From the NCBI GenBank assembly GCA_900239685.1, contig OENT01000276.1, forward strand, positions 1-64,000: DNA of 64,000 nt. The letters are read 5' to 3'. The position numbers were made by a program, and so were the translations under genes. The notes below the pieces were generated by a model. It made no database searches and had not been told where the DNA came from. It worked only from the letters and a program-made list of their open reading frames with translations. The stretch's first letter is position 1. The number at the start of each line of letters is the position of its first letter. This stretch comes from Rotaria macrura. Lineage: Eukaryota; Rotifera; Eurotatoria; Philodinida; Philodinidae. Shown here piece after piece: positions 1 through 11,810 of this stretch.

Positions 1-1485
1 AAACTTGGATTTGGTGGTTTTCGCTGATGCTGAACAAGATGAGAACATCAAATCAAAAATCAAAATTTTATGCAGTGCCTCGATTCCTCGGTCCCCACAT
101 GGACTCTCTCTTAAAGTTTAGGCGTGATATACCATTTAATATAAACAATCTTTGCTTTCGAAATGATCTCAAAAGCATTTCTGGATGTGCTCATAGCACC
201 ACTTCCAGTCGAATGCATATTGGAAAACGAATTATGAATTTATCCCAAAAAGCTGTACAAGAATTGGTAGATAAAATGGGACAGCTGATCTTTTCTTCTA
301 ACTATTGACCTGAACAAGCAAATTATCTAACCACTGCACACTGATTAGATAGCTTCTGGAATAATAAATAGATTGACATACAATTTGTTACATTCATCTT
401 TAGGTTCTAGTATTTTTCTGTGTCAAATACTCTCATGTTAGACTTAACCCTGTTGACTTGATCTCATGTGACATATTCAAACTAATTTTCGTTTATTTCA
501 TTTGCTGAAGGTTTTATATTGTCAATGTTTCATTTCAATAATAATTTTCAATCTCAAACAAATATTTCCAATGAGAGTTAGACGCCAAACAAGATAATAA
601 ATCTTGGTTAGCATTCAGTACGACAACAAGATTTTCAAGTTTCATTTTATGCTGCTTCTCGACACAATCAGTATAACTTTTCCAATTGTTTTAGACGATT
701 CTATATGGCTTTCATAGGCTTTCGTGCAACAACATTTCGATTCATTTTGAACGGATTATTAAATCACACATGAAGGAAAATCGACGTACGAGCGTACGAA
801 GGCTATTCTTTAGAATAGCCTGGAATCAAATTTTAATGAAAGAATTAATTACTCTGATATTCAAAAACTACTGACTGTTAACGAAAAGTTCTTCCTCTAC
901 TAAAATGCGAAGAAAAGGAAAACAAATAGGCTAAAGGTCACTTCTTATCGATATATGAAAATAAAAGATGAGTTTTTACATCGGCATCATGTAGGATCTC
1001 GAGACTGGTCTGAAGTAAATGAGTCATTTTTTTCATTGTAGGAACTTCTTCGAAGACTTGAGTCGAATAGAAAATGGTAAGGATTATTGGTAGAGAGAAA
1101 CTGTACATCTTAGACTATAGATTGTACAGTATTGCTGCATGTGACTCAGCTATCATCGATGAAGATCGAAACGGATAATATGATCTACTCCGTGAATTGT
1201 TGCAACTATTACAGAATGATGTCGATAATCAAGAGTACTTGTTCATACGTTTTTGACGAGGGTTTTATCGTTTACGTAAGTCCAACAAACATGGGGAGAA
1301 TATTTTTATTGTTATTCTGACTAGTGTTGTTAATTGAACTACGTCATGGTTTCATTTTAGAGTACAGGTCTCAGTGGGTAACTGATGAAACAATTTTTAA
1401 AAGAGACAAGAGACGAAATGAAGCGTAACACTTGTTGATGAGAACAGATTTCTGCCGAGAAATCGTTTCTAATGTGCGTCGATCG
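1..1485. other. Left flank without an assignable gene
   Basis: No intact gene is visible. Two stretches read like broken coding sequence on the plus strand: about 590-770 (open frame with Arg/Phe/Gln-rich, gene-like codon use) and about 1042-1275, where short open pieces are interrupted by stops and shift frame. The open frame at 27-308 (93 codons) has no recognisable motif. These could be remnants of a decayed gene or chance. Any further exons of the minus-strand coiled-coil gene to the right would also have to lie here or beyond the window, but I could not find them. Confidence 0.3.
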
Positions 1486-1535
1486 TTATATTAAGAAATT
1501 CTTTTGCACTTTAGATTCGCATTGAATAAACTTAC

Positions 1536-2547
1536 CGTGTTCAGCAATTTTAACATTAGCTTTTTGTAATGATTTTTCCAGATCTTGTTTACACTGTTGA
1601 TTTTCTTTCATATCATTCATTAGCTTAATACGTTCTGCATCGATAAGTTGGCAATTACTTTCTAAATTGTTAATTGAAATTTCTAAACGTCGTTTGATAA
1701 GTATATGATTTTGTAAATTAACTGTTAAATCTGTCAGATTTTGTTTTAATTCATCGACAGTGCCCAAATGCGATTTCGTATCTGATTCTAAAACAGTTAT
1801 TTTTCTTAATAGATTCGTATTTTTTTCTTTCATTAGTTCATATTCAATTTGCAATTGTTCAATAACAAAATTTTTTTCTTCCAAAGATTTTTGTAGTAGG
1901 TCAATTTTGTTTTTATCATCATTCAAAGCTTTGTATTCAGTGTGCATTTGTGTTCGATATTCCAAACGTTCTTGTAAAAGAACACGAATTTCTTTACGCA
2001 ATGAATTAATATAATCTTGAAATAAATTTCGTTCTTTATCCCATTCAAGAAATAGAATGTCATCAGCTGTATCGTTAGCATATTGATTATCTGTTCTTAA
2101 TTGCGCGTTTATATTTCGATGTAACGACGTTAGTAAATCAGTTTCTGATAATGATATTTTACGGTTCAAAGAATTCGTTACATTAGATAATGCTAATTGA
2201 GTTTCATGAATTTCTTCATCGTCGATATTCGACGAATCAGTATACTGTATGGACGATAGCTCATTCGACTCTGTTAGTGAGGATAACTCACTAGACTGAT
2301 ACATAGATGATCTTTTATCAGCAGCTATTTCAGTTGTACAATCACTTTGATTTTCAATATTAGTTAAAAGCCGTGAACTTGTTGTTGTTTGTGTACTTTG
2401 TTCAATAATTGTAGATAAGCTTCGGCTTGATCGCATTTGATGTTGTACCTGTTGCGTTGACAATAGATTGAGTTCAAGTTGATTTTCTTCGAATACTAAA
2501 GGTGATAAATCATTTCCATTATTTTCTTGATTTGTCATTGTTGACAA
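1536..2547 (-). CDS. Coiled-coil protein, N-terminal exon(s)
   Basis: An uninterrupted 337-codon stretch starts at the ATG at 2547. Residues 1-150 are Ser/Thr/Asn/Gln-rich and probably disordered. From about residue 165 the sequence turns into a long heptad-rich, highly charged helix (FLEWDKERNLFQDYINSLRK onward) with frequent Leu/Ile at a/d positions, as in centrosomal or Golgi tethering proteins. I do not recognise the family. A perfect minus-strand donor (GTAAGT) begins at 1535, just after the codons for AEHG, so the protein probably continues in an exon I could not locate. If that donor is not used, the frame ends at a stop at 1486 (353 residues). It is divergently oriented to HARS with 843 bases between the start codons, so a shared promoter region is possible. 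No acceptor-like AG lies close upstream of this ATG, unlike most genes here. Confidence 0.65.
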
Positions 2548-2663
2548 GTAAAATTAAAAATGTATTGTATTAACAGAAATTGAATTCTTTTTATCGTATT
2601 CAATAGAATTTAATAGTTTTTAAGGACTCAATGATGAAATGATTGATGTTATACATATCTACT

Positions 2664-2667
2664 TATG

Positions 2668-2698
<31 letters not shown>
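2664..2698. repeat. (TA)n / GTAT microsatellite
   Basis: A run of alternating TA preceded by two GTAT-like units, visible directly. It lies between the divergent coiled-coil and HARS genes. Confidence 0.9.
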
Positions 2699-2702
<4 letters not shown>

Positions 2703-3363
2703 AAAACATGTGAAATATTAAAATACGAAGACAAGGACAAATTAATGTTTCTAAGATTAACTAGAGAAGGAATGAACAAGAAAATCTATAAAAAATAATT
2801 GAATATTAGACAATATGTTATAAGGAAACTGGTCAATGAGTCAATCAAGCATAACTTTGAGAGCCTTTCAACTGCCCTATTACATCAAATAAGAAGCAAC
2901 GCGCTTTCTTTTTCTCGTTCGTTAGTTCGTTCTCATGATCACAATCATCATTAGTGATCACCATCACTGTACACGCGTCGTCTCAGTAAACTACATTTGA
3001 TTGGTTATCATTCACCATTACACTAGAGTATAGACCTCAATTCAAAAATATTAGAATAAATTCGTTCTTTTCTGTCAAATCAAATGTGAAAAAGTTCTTG
3101 TATACATTTATATAATATAAAATGAAATAGCAGTTTATTTTTGTTATCTTTCAAAGGGTTACAGATATTTTCGAGCCGATAATTATTTATCTTATTGTAT
3201 CATATTTAGTGTATGTTAAAATCATAATTAATTTCATGTAATCGCAAGAATAAAATCATTTGTCCTTTTTTTGTGAATGAATTTCTTATTTAATGACTAA
3301 CTAATATATATTTCATTTCATATGATATTGCAGATATAAAATTGAATAAATACTTCTCATCTT

Positions 3364-3378
3364 TTCGTTTCTCATTAG
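3364..3378 (+). promoter_or_regulatory. 3' splice acceptor before the HARS start
   Basis: A pyrimidine-rich tract ending in TTTCTCATTAG lies 12 bases upstream of the HARS ATG with no matching donor evident nearby. It could accept a spliced leader or close a 5'-UTR intron. See the window-wide finding. Confidence 0.45.
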
Positions 3379-3390
3379 AAAATAATATAC

Positions 3391-6300
3391 ATGAGACTAA
3401 TTTTAAATACTTGTTTGTATTATCAAAAGGCATTTTATCGTATTAGATCTCGGCAGGTAAAGAAAATAACATCGAATATGAAAATGAATATCAAATCATA
3501 CTGCTACATATTGTGAATGGTTTGTTTTTACTCTTCAGATCAATGATACTCTAACTAAATTACTTAGTTCAAAAAAGGAAGAATCTAATCATCAATTGTT
3601 AAATAGAACAGAAAATGTTAAGACGAGTGATAAAATTCTTCAAATACCACGAGTAAGATTTTTGTTGTGACTCATGAAATATGTTTGATCTGTTTTCTTT
3701 CTAAGGGCACCCGTGATTATCATCCAAACCAGATGAAAATTCGTGAAGACGTCTTTCAAACAATTATTCATTGTTTTCAAAAGCATGGTGCCGATACAAT
3801 CGATACACCAGTTATGGAATTAACCGTAAGACGTTTTTGTTTCTTTAAGATTCATTTATTTCTTTTGTCGATTCGATTAGACACTTCTGAAAGAAAAATA
3901 TGGTGAAGATTCAAAACTTATCTATGAATTAAAAGATCAAAATAATGAAGATGCATTATCTTTACGTTATGATTTAACAGTACCATTTGCACGTTATCTA
4001 TCACAGAATAAAATTTCTAATATGAAACGTTATCAAATAGGAAAAGTCTATCGACTCGATAGTCCAAAAATGACACGCGGACGTTATAGAGAATTTTATC
4101 AATGTGATTTTGATATTGCAGGAAGTTATGATCCTATGATACCGGATGCTGAATGTGTTAAAGTTGTTGCCGAGATTCTTGACAAGCTTGCTCTGGGACA
4201 ATATGTAATTTATGTAAGTCATGTTGAATGAGTTATTTTTCAGAAATTTAATTGAGCATAGACATAGTTTTGCGGCTAGAATATCGAAAATCGATACCTC
4301 TTGGCTAATGAAATGCGTGGATGGAAAATTTTGTCAGAGAGAAGAGATAAACTTCCACATCATCTTCATCGTTTCTACAACTCTTTGGGTCTAACATTTA
4401 TCGTGCTCCATCTTGTAAAGAGACGATTTTCCACGACGGCTACGATCAATTTTATTATTTACATATTCCAAAGCCAATATCAATCTAACTTATGTTCTTA
4501 TGAATATGGACATGTGTTCATGTCTGGAGTGTCATTTAGATAAGAATTCCTTTTAAGTATTGAAGCGTCTGACAAATATTAGCCGTACTGAGACCGATCC
4601 TGTCAGCCTTGATATTGATGATAGATGACCTGATGATAATTAATGTCACTATTGTCCTGTATCTTTATTGAGCGATACATCTGCTTCAGATTTGACACGT
4701 GTAAAGTCATATTGATTGCTGAGAGTACTTATGTTTGTTTATATTTTACACAGAACCTGAGATTTGCTAAAACAGAAGTGTTTTCTTTTTGTTCGAGATG
4801 AGTACTTTTCTCGACGAGGGTTCTTGTGCGAATTGGTAAAGGTATTTCTAGTTATTTGCCTATGCAAGCAGACAGACTAATCAGAACGAAAAATGTTCAC
4901 TTCTCGTTTAGTCTCGATCTTGCTAGATGCCTTCTTAATGTTGGGCACATGATTAAGTATTAAACGAATTCTTCAATTAGTTTTTACCTAGATTGCAATT
5001 CATTAGAAAAGCTATAACTGTAATCGTACAGAGACTAAAGCAGATTTATCGAGATTATACAAACTACCAAGAGTATATTGTGACGCGTTTCCCGAATCGA
5101 AATATATATAATGTTTTTTATTTGATCAGCATCTAAGTCGTATGAAATAAAATCTGACTGGTTTTTATATTTAATTCGCTTTAATTTCGACCTTTGTCAT
5201 GGATGAATCATTGACGAGAGGAAATAATGATTAATTCCTCTAAGTGATTATTTCTTTTCTTATTTGGAAGAGATTTATCATAAAATTCTGCACATAACCA
5301 TTAGTGAAAGTAGTGTTCGATGGTTTGAAAAAAATTTAATCAATCCGGTGTCTAGACTTTTAACTTTCAAAGAATAAGTTCTTATCTCATTTTTCACTAA
5401 AATTTTCTTCAGTGAATAGAATTCTTTGCAATACATGACCGTAACAAATTGATTTTCAGTTTTGTCTTCCAGAGGTTTTAAAAAAAATTTGATCCATTCG
5501 AATTTCGAACATAGACGAATTTATCTGAAAGATTTGAAAATTTCTTCGGACGTAATTAAACAGTTGACTGATGACTTCATAAGATTTCGAATCATGTGTT
5601 TAAACTGTTCAATCATTACCGAACGTCTCAAAGCTGCTTTTAAGAATTGTTTGAAGTGCATTCAATTGAAATATTGAGTTCGATCAATAGTGCATGCATG
5701 ATAATTCAGGGACTTTGTAACACTTCTGTAATATGTTTCCAAAAGACTAGTCGATTATTATAAGTAGTAGTATTAGTATTCATTGCCGTTCATTTTTTCT
5801 ATAGTTTTCATTTGTTTCGTTTCAAAATTTACTCGAACTAATTTTTTAGAGTTTTTTCTTATCATCCGGGAGATATTGCGATTGATTATGTCGTTTTAAG
5901 GACGATTTCAGCTTTTTGTATTCTCTGATAATCGTGGAAAACCAATACTCTCGCGTTTTATTTTCACAGTCACTGAACGAGCGTGTCAACTCGAACAGAA
6001 CTGATTTCGCTTAACATATTAGTACATCTTCTGATGATTTAGACCTAGGAACTTCCATTTAAATCATAGAAAATCTTTATTTGATCATTGATTCAACATG
6101 CAGTTTTGGAGCAAATCGACTAGTAAATCTGTTCAAAGAAAAATTAATATTCAACAACGACTCTCATGAGCTACTGATAAATAGAAGAAAATCATTCCTT
6201 TGTGCACCCATTAATTTTAAATGTTTTGGCTGTTTTCACCTATTTCTACGGTTGAGTTGTCAATGAATGAAAAGGGATTCCTTTCACACATGAAGTATAG

Positions 6301-9216
6301 TTCGATGATCGAGTGTTTCACTATCGTAGCCACTATGTGTGAGAAACTAACGACTGCTCGATAAGCTAAGCACATTCAGGATTGTATTCTGACGTAGCTA
6401 GAAGCATGTAGACATTTCGTCAAATTTGAGAAGGCAATGGTTCAATACAATGAATCTATTCTCCTATTTCAAGTCACTCATAAGTAATCGTCAAATGAAT
6501 ATTACCTTGATTAAGAAAGCATTTTGACTTTTCGAAAACATTCTTTCGTTGATCCCGCATATTTCTCAATCAAGAATTCGATATTCATTTTCTTCTTCAT
6601 CACAGCATGGTCTTGCTATTTTGATCCGAAAACTTTCACCAATATCTAAGGTTTGAAAATCTGTTGAGAGATGGTGCTACCGTTTTTTCTCTCGATGGCA
6701 CTTGAATCGACCGTAGGATACTTCATTCATGAACGTCCTCGTGATGTTTTTAACGAAATTAGTTTCAATGGTGCACATTGATGCCTTCTATCTTCTTGAT
6801 GAAAATGATCGGAAGATTGAAAAATCTTCGTGAATATTGTAATATTTTCGTTTTCTCATTAACTCAACCATAACGTAATTGAATACGAGGTTTTAAAAGT
6901 GGGAAACAGCTGATTGCTGTGATTTTTCTGACTTTTTGATTTTAATTAATTGATTTTAATCAGAAAAATCAAGAAAAGCGGTTTTAAACTACTCCACTCT
7001 AAAGTGATATTTCGAACAACAAGGATAACGGATTTATCATTTCAATCGAGTCACTGATTTTGTTTATTTAAAATTGACTTAAAAGCAAAAACATCAGCTG
7101 TTTCGCCCTTGAGTTTTTATTTACCAGCGTTTTTCACATGTCTCTCGATTTAACGTACTTTAGTGTTCTTGTTATTTTCAGATCAACCATCGTAAATTAC
7201 TCGATGCCATTTTTAAGATATGTGGTGTACCAAATACTCTCTTTCACTCATTAAGTTCATCTGTTGATAAACTTGACAAAGTAATTTACATATTTTCTCT
7301 CTTCTTACTTCTTCTTTTATACGATCACAGAATACTTGGGATGTTGTTCGAAATGAAATGATCAATGAAAAAGGTTTATCACCAGACATAGTCGATAAAA
7401 TTGGTCGATATATTCATATGCAAGGTACATCATTTCTCATTTGTCCAAACCGAAAGGCACATTTATTTTGCTGTGAAAATGAAAGAAGTTCAAATAACCA
7501 ATAAACTATTCCTTTCTTATAGAAATATTTTAATTGAATGATAAAAGAATGATTCTTAAAAATCACACAAAATAATCTCCAGATGTTGGAAGATTAGGTG
7601 AAAATCTTTATTTTTTTAAGATGACTATGGAAATGGCGAGAAGATTCTGACAGGAGTGAGAATTGTTTTCTGTCGCTTGCTATTATTAATGCTCTAGAAT
7701 TTATAGGTAAGATCAAGTTCAAACAGCAAAAGATGCAGCTTTGTCATGCTTGGTCAAGGGAAGCTCACAATTTTGTGTTGCATTCAAAATACAGATTTAA
7801 AAATATTGTTTTTAACGTACCTGTAAATTACACAAATCGAACAGATGAACACGCACAACACACTACTAAAGATATAAAGCTAAGGTTATAAATGGAATGT
7901 CGAGAAGATCAATGCCTTCATAACAAGATTCTCAACTAGACTATAACTCACGGAAAAGATTAATGAGAGCGCTTTCAACGAAGTTTATCAAGTTGTGTTT
8001 TAACAACTCGTTCATATATAATTTCCTTAATTGATCCTATCGTACATCATTATTCATCGTACTTTGTTGATGAAACATTTGAGTTTCACTCATCACCGTA
8101 ATATTGATTTGTTGTCAAAGTTCAAATTTCATCTTTTTGAAAGTTTTCTTACACCTCATGTGTTAAATTTCAGCATGAAACGAATACTAAACTGACTCTT
8201 TACATGACTATTTGGGGAAAAAACTATGTTATTCGTATAATACATGACCAATGCTGCATAATTCGATTTTTATAGGTAATATTACTCTGATTGAACAACT
8301 TCGAAATGATCGAGAGTTATCTGCAGAGAAATTAGCCATCGAAGCTCTAGGTGATCTCGAACTGTTATTTCGTTACCTTAAATTATTAGATGTTTCCGAT
8401 AAAGTAACATGAAAAGCATAATATTGTATTTTCAAACATAATTTATTGGCAACACTCTTTCTAGGTTATATTTGATTTAAAATTAGCGCGTGGTTTAGAT
8501 TACTATACTGGTGTTATATTTGAAGCTGTTCTTACACAATATCAATACAATCCACAGTTGGATGATGAACAATTAGCAGTTGGAAGCGTGGCCGGTGGCG
8601 GCAGATATGATGGACTCGTTGAAAAACTCGATCCAAAACAAAGACATGTACCTTGTATTGGTCTCAGCATTGGTGTTGAGAGAATCTTCACGATAAAAGA
8701 ACATCAATCAACAGTAATCTATTTAATAGAGCTGTATTTCACCTATTCCTGTGTTTTATTATAGCAATCAAAAACAACTGAGACCGAAATCTTCGTTGCA
8801 TCGGCAGAGAAGAATTTCCTAGATGAACGAATGAAACTATGTAATTATCTCTGGAATAATGGTTTTAAGGTTTGAATTTTGCGACTTATCAATGAAAGAC
8901 AATTATTTTCTTTTCTAGACAGAAATGGCCTATAAAATGAATCCAAAACTACTTGATCAACTGCAATATTGTGAAAAGAATCGCATAGAATTATGTATTA
9001 TTATTGGTAGTTCAGAATTAAAATCTGAGACGATTAAAATTCGTGATGTTGTTACACGACATGAGGTTAGATTATTTTTTTCTTGATGAATAACCCAAAA
9101 TAATTTCTATTTCTTCAAACATATAGTTTATTGTAAAACGAAAACAATTAGCCGATGAATTGCGCATTCATTTGAACAAAATCCAACAACGATTGGCAGA
9201 AAATAAAAAACAATAA
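3391..9216 (+). CDS. HARS: Histidyl-tRNA synthetase, 11 exons
   Basis: Charges tRNA-His with histidine. Exons: 3391-3456, 3539-3652, 3706-3825, 3881-4213, 7182-7280, 7331-7424, 8276-8403, 8465-8713, 8765-8869, 8919-9065, 9127-9216; together 514 codons, close to human HARS (509). Class II features are all present: GTRDY at residues 61-65, [11 protein letters not shown], motif 2 [17 protein letters not shown], the HisA peptide ARGLDYYTG with catalytic Arg327, GGGRYDGL and motif 3 [10 protein letters not shown], followed by the C-terminal anticodon-binding domain. The first exon encodes a basic, Ser/Tyr-rich, acid-free leader ([20 protein letters not shown]) that looks like a mitochondrial presequence. 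No WHEP domain is seen, and exon 2 has no internal Met for a cytosolic start, so a cytosolic form would need another leader exon. Intron 4 is 2,968 bases. The family call is certain; exon edges are by hand. Confidence 0.96.
6898..7110. repeat. Imperfect inverted repeat in HARS intron 4
   Basis: GAAACAGCTGAT near 6903 reappears inverted as ATCAGCTGTTTC near 7094, and an inner pair (GATTTTTCTGA / TCAGAAAAATC) forms a second stem. The arms are degenerate and I see no clean target duplication. It may be an old foldback element or a chance A+T palindrome. Confidence 0.4.
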
Positions 9217-10013
9217 ATGAATTTGTTCTTCCGTTTCTACATTCGCTGGTACACAGTTTAGAATTTAATTTTCTTTTGTTACGTTTGGAAATTTCGATTA
9301 GAAACACACAACAGAAACAAAATGTTTTATTTTTATTTTTATTTGTTGAAGAGATAAGACTTTAATAGCCATTACCGAATTCAAAAACAGTAGTGTTGCT
9401 GAAATTTTTGGTCACTGCATATATACGGCAGCAATATTAAGCTGCAGTAAGCTCGACACTACGACACTAACAGCCTGAGACTTCAGATTCATTTTTCATC
9501 GTTTCCAATAGTAAAGCGTGTCTAGAGTTTTATTTCACAATAATAAAGACTCTTTTTTTTATCTAGTCGAAATAGAACAGATTGAGATTTGTACAAAATC
9601 AATTTTCTTTTTGTTTTATTTCTTTTTTCATGTTCTTGTGAGAGAGGATTTGCTGTTTCCTAGTCCGTTCACTTTTTCTCTAGTACGCCCTTTGCTATAA
9701 CATGATGACACACATTGCTGTAAGGGAAAAGTATCTTGCTGACTTAGAAAATCTGATTATCAACTTAAGATAATGCAACCGCTACCAGTATCGGTCGATG
9801 TATCGATTGATACTTCGAACTATGCATTGCCATTTTAATTATGAATGCTACTAATTCATATAAAATAGATAATGCTCGATATTTCTCTACTCGAAGAATC
9901 GATAGGAAAGGTTTATATGTACCCGAAACGTCGTACAATATTATTTTAATACTGTTGTATAATAGTTGAAATACAAGATTTCATTTTAGATTTTTCTTGA
10001 TTTTCGTTTTTGT
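9217..10013. other. HARS to PLP-enzyme intergenic region
   Basis: About 800 bases holding the HARS 3' UTR (an AATAAA lies immediately at the stop codon) and the upstream region of the next gene. A pyrimidine-rich acceptor (CATTTTAG) ends at 9989, 24 bases before the next ATG. The open frame at 9518-9700 is T-rich and I do not consider it coding. Confidence 0.5.
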
Positions 10014-11207
10014 ATGTATCGTCGATTTTCAACATTATCTATATCATCCCTTCTTAAATCATATTCATTACCGATTAATAATGAATGTATTAATAAAAAA
10101 TTTATTCCTAAATATCGATTGTCGTTAATTGATCGTGAAACTTCTGTTGAAAAATTACGTTTATCTTCGTTGCCATCAGTTCAGATTTATATTAAACGTG
10201 ATGATCAACTTGATTCATATGCAAGTGGAAATAAACTTCGAAAACTTGAATTTCTATTTGCTGATATATTGTCTCGGCCGCAATGTCAACATGTAATTAC
10301 AGCTGGATCGTTGCATAGTAATCATTGTAAAGCTGTGACTGTTCTTGCTACTCGATTTGAACGGCAAGCTCATATCCTACTTCGAACCAATCGTCATAAT
10401 GAAGATGAAAAAATTTTACAAGGCAATGTACTTCTGAATTATTTATTAGGCGCTAAATTATATTTAATACCAAAATATGCTAATATTCAACGTGATATTG
10501 AACCAAGAGTGAAACGATTAGCAGAAGAACTAGGTGGAAAAGATAAATGCTATTCAATACCAATCGGCGGGTAAGTTAATTGTAATCGAACCTTATCAAA
10601 TTTTACGCTTCTATATAGATCAGACACAGTTGGCATCTTTGGATATATCGATTGTTTTATACGTGAAATAGTTCCTCTAATAGATAAACTCAATCTTGGC
10701 CATTTAGTCGTACCTGTAAGTAGTGGTGGTACTATGGAAGGACTTGCTCTTGGCAATTATTTAACCGGTAATCGTTTACGTATTCATGCTTTTGCTGTAT
10801 CCGATAATCAGATCTATTTTAAAAGTCATTTTAATACAATGCTCACTCAATTGGAACTTGATCATTTAACTAAATTAGTTGATAATGATAATCTTGTTGA
10901 TATTTGCGATTCATATGTAGGCTTAGGTTACGGTCGTATGACCGATGAACAAATTGAATTTTTACATAATGTTATTCGTGAAACAGGAATTATATTTGAT
11001 CCTGTTTATACAGGTAAATGTTTATTAGGTTTATACGAAGAACTACGAAATAAACGGACTGATCGATTTGCAAGCGATGAGAAAAATATTCTATTTTTAC
11101 ACACAGGTGGTTTACTTGGTCTTATGAATCCAGACTATAGTAAACAATGGTTATCATCTAGTAATAGTCATCCGAATAAAAATATTCGTAATTGGATGAC
11201 ATTGTAA
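10014..11207 (+). CDS. D-cysteine desulfhydrase / ACC deaminase-like PLP enzyme
   Basis: A fold-type II pyridoxal-phosphate enzyme. Two exons (10014-10570 and 10619-11207; 48-base intron) encode 381 residues, against about 330 in bacterial relatives. The N-terminal extension of about 35 residues (MYRRFSTLSISSLLKSYSLP) is basic and Ser-rich and resembles a mitochondrial presequence. The core shows IKRDDQ, SGNKLRKLEF with the probable Schiff-base Lys74, the AGSLHSNHCKA substrate/cofactor loop, the phosphate-binding PVSSGGTMEG stretch, the GYG segment, DPVYTGK and ILFLHTGG. Family members release pyruvate, ammonia and sulfide from D-cysteine, or open the ring of 1-aminocyclopropane-1-carboxylate; I cannot tell the substrate from sequence alone. 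The gene is rare in animals and common in bacteria and plants. It has a spliceosomal intron and host-like A+T-rich codon use, so it is not recent contamination. Confidence 0.88.
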
Positions 11208-11264
11208 TTTCAACGTGAAAATAATCCTCATAAAAAAGAACATGAAATATTCTTTGTCAATTCA

Positions 11265-11282
11265 TTATTCTATCTGTTTTAG
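11265..11282 (+). promoter_or_regulatory. 3' splice acceptor abutting the LAMTOR4 start
   Basis: The sequence TTCTATCTGTTTTAG ends exactly at the base before the LAMTOR4 ATG, leaving no 5' UTR between. No donor is obvious in the 75-base spacer after the upstream stop. This is the clearest trans-splice-like site in the window. Confidence 0.5.
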
Positions 11283-11657
11283 ATGAGTACATCAATAAAT
11301 AAAGTTTTTGATAATGTTCCTGATTGTGTTGGATATCTTATTCTAAATGAAGACGGTTCCGTCGAACATAGTCACGGTGATTTACAAAATAATGAACAAG
11401 CTGCAAATTTACTCTATAAGATGGTTCTCTGTGCAGCGAAAGTTAGTGTGCATCCAACAAAACAATTGCCATTCAAACGGTTTACAGGTTGAGTTTATCA
11501 ATCCACGACAAAATAAAAGGAATAGTTGAAAGATTTCTTCTTTTCGTTTGTTTTTCTTTTTTTAGTCTCTGATGATCAATATGTTTATTGTATTGCATGT
11601 GCGAATCATCGGATCTATATAGCTAAACGTCGTCAGGAACCATCGGCAATAGCTTGA
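11283..11657 (+). CDS. LAMTOR4: Ragulator complex subunit LAMTOR4
   Basis: Small roadblock-like scaffold subunit of the Ragulator complex, which anchors Rag GTPases on lysosomes for amino-acid signalling to mTORC1. Two exons (11283-11487 and 11566-11657) encode 98 residues; human LAMTOR4 has 99. The match runs end to end by eye: an N-terminal helix, VPDCVGYLILNEDGSV, SHGDLQNNEQAAN, LPFKRFT across the splice, then YVYCIACANHRIYIAKR. The start follows directly on an AG acceptor. It lies 75 bases after the stop of the PLP enzyme and 153 bases before RAD9 on the same strand, so the three may be co-transcribed. Identification is by recalled family sequence. Confidence 0.9.
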
Positions 11658-11792
11658 AAAGCAAATTATTCATTATATTTCTATCATTATTGTTATTATT
11701 TTCTTTTTTTTATCTTTTGTCTTTTGTGATTCGTGCTAGTTTTCTTTTTCTATTATAATTGTATACTAATAAGGGAAATAAGAGAAAAAAAT

Positions 11793-11807
11793 CATTTTTA
11801 TTTTAAG
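11793..11807 (+). promoter_or_regulatory. 3' splice acceptor before the RAD9 start
   Basis: CATTTTTATTTTAAG ends three bases before the RAD9 ATG at 11811. With the short spacer after LAMTOR4 this is consistent with resolving a polycistronic transcript by trans-splicing, though a conventional UTR intron is possible. Confidence 0.4.
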
Positions 11808-11810
11808 ATA

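Larger units (their letters stand above)
2548..3390. other. Divergent intergenic region
   Basis: This 843-base stretch separates two divergent start codons. It holds a TA/GTAT microsatellite and otherwise A+T-rich sequence. Promoters for both genes are expected here, but I see no convincing TATA or initiator elements. Confidence 0.4.

Noticed and set aside
27..308. 93-codon frame at the left edge
   Set aside because: No recognisable motif, and neighbouring frames are equally open over parts of it. Could be the tail of a gene to the left but cannot be supported.
10014..11207. PLP enzyme as bacterial contamination
   Set aside because: It has a spliceosomal intron, A+T-rich host-like codons and lies between animal genes on the same contig.
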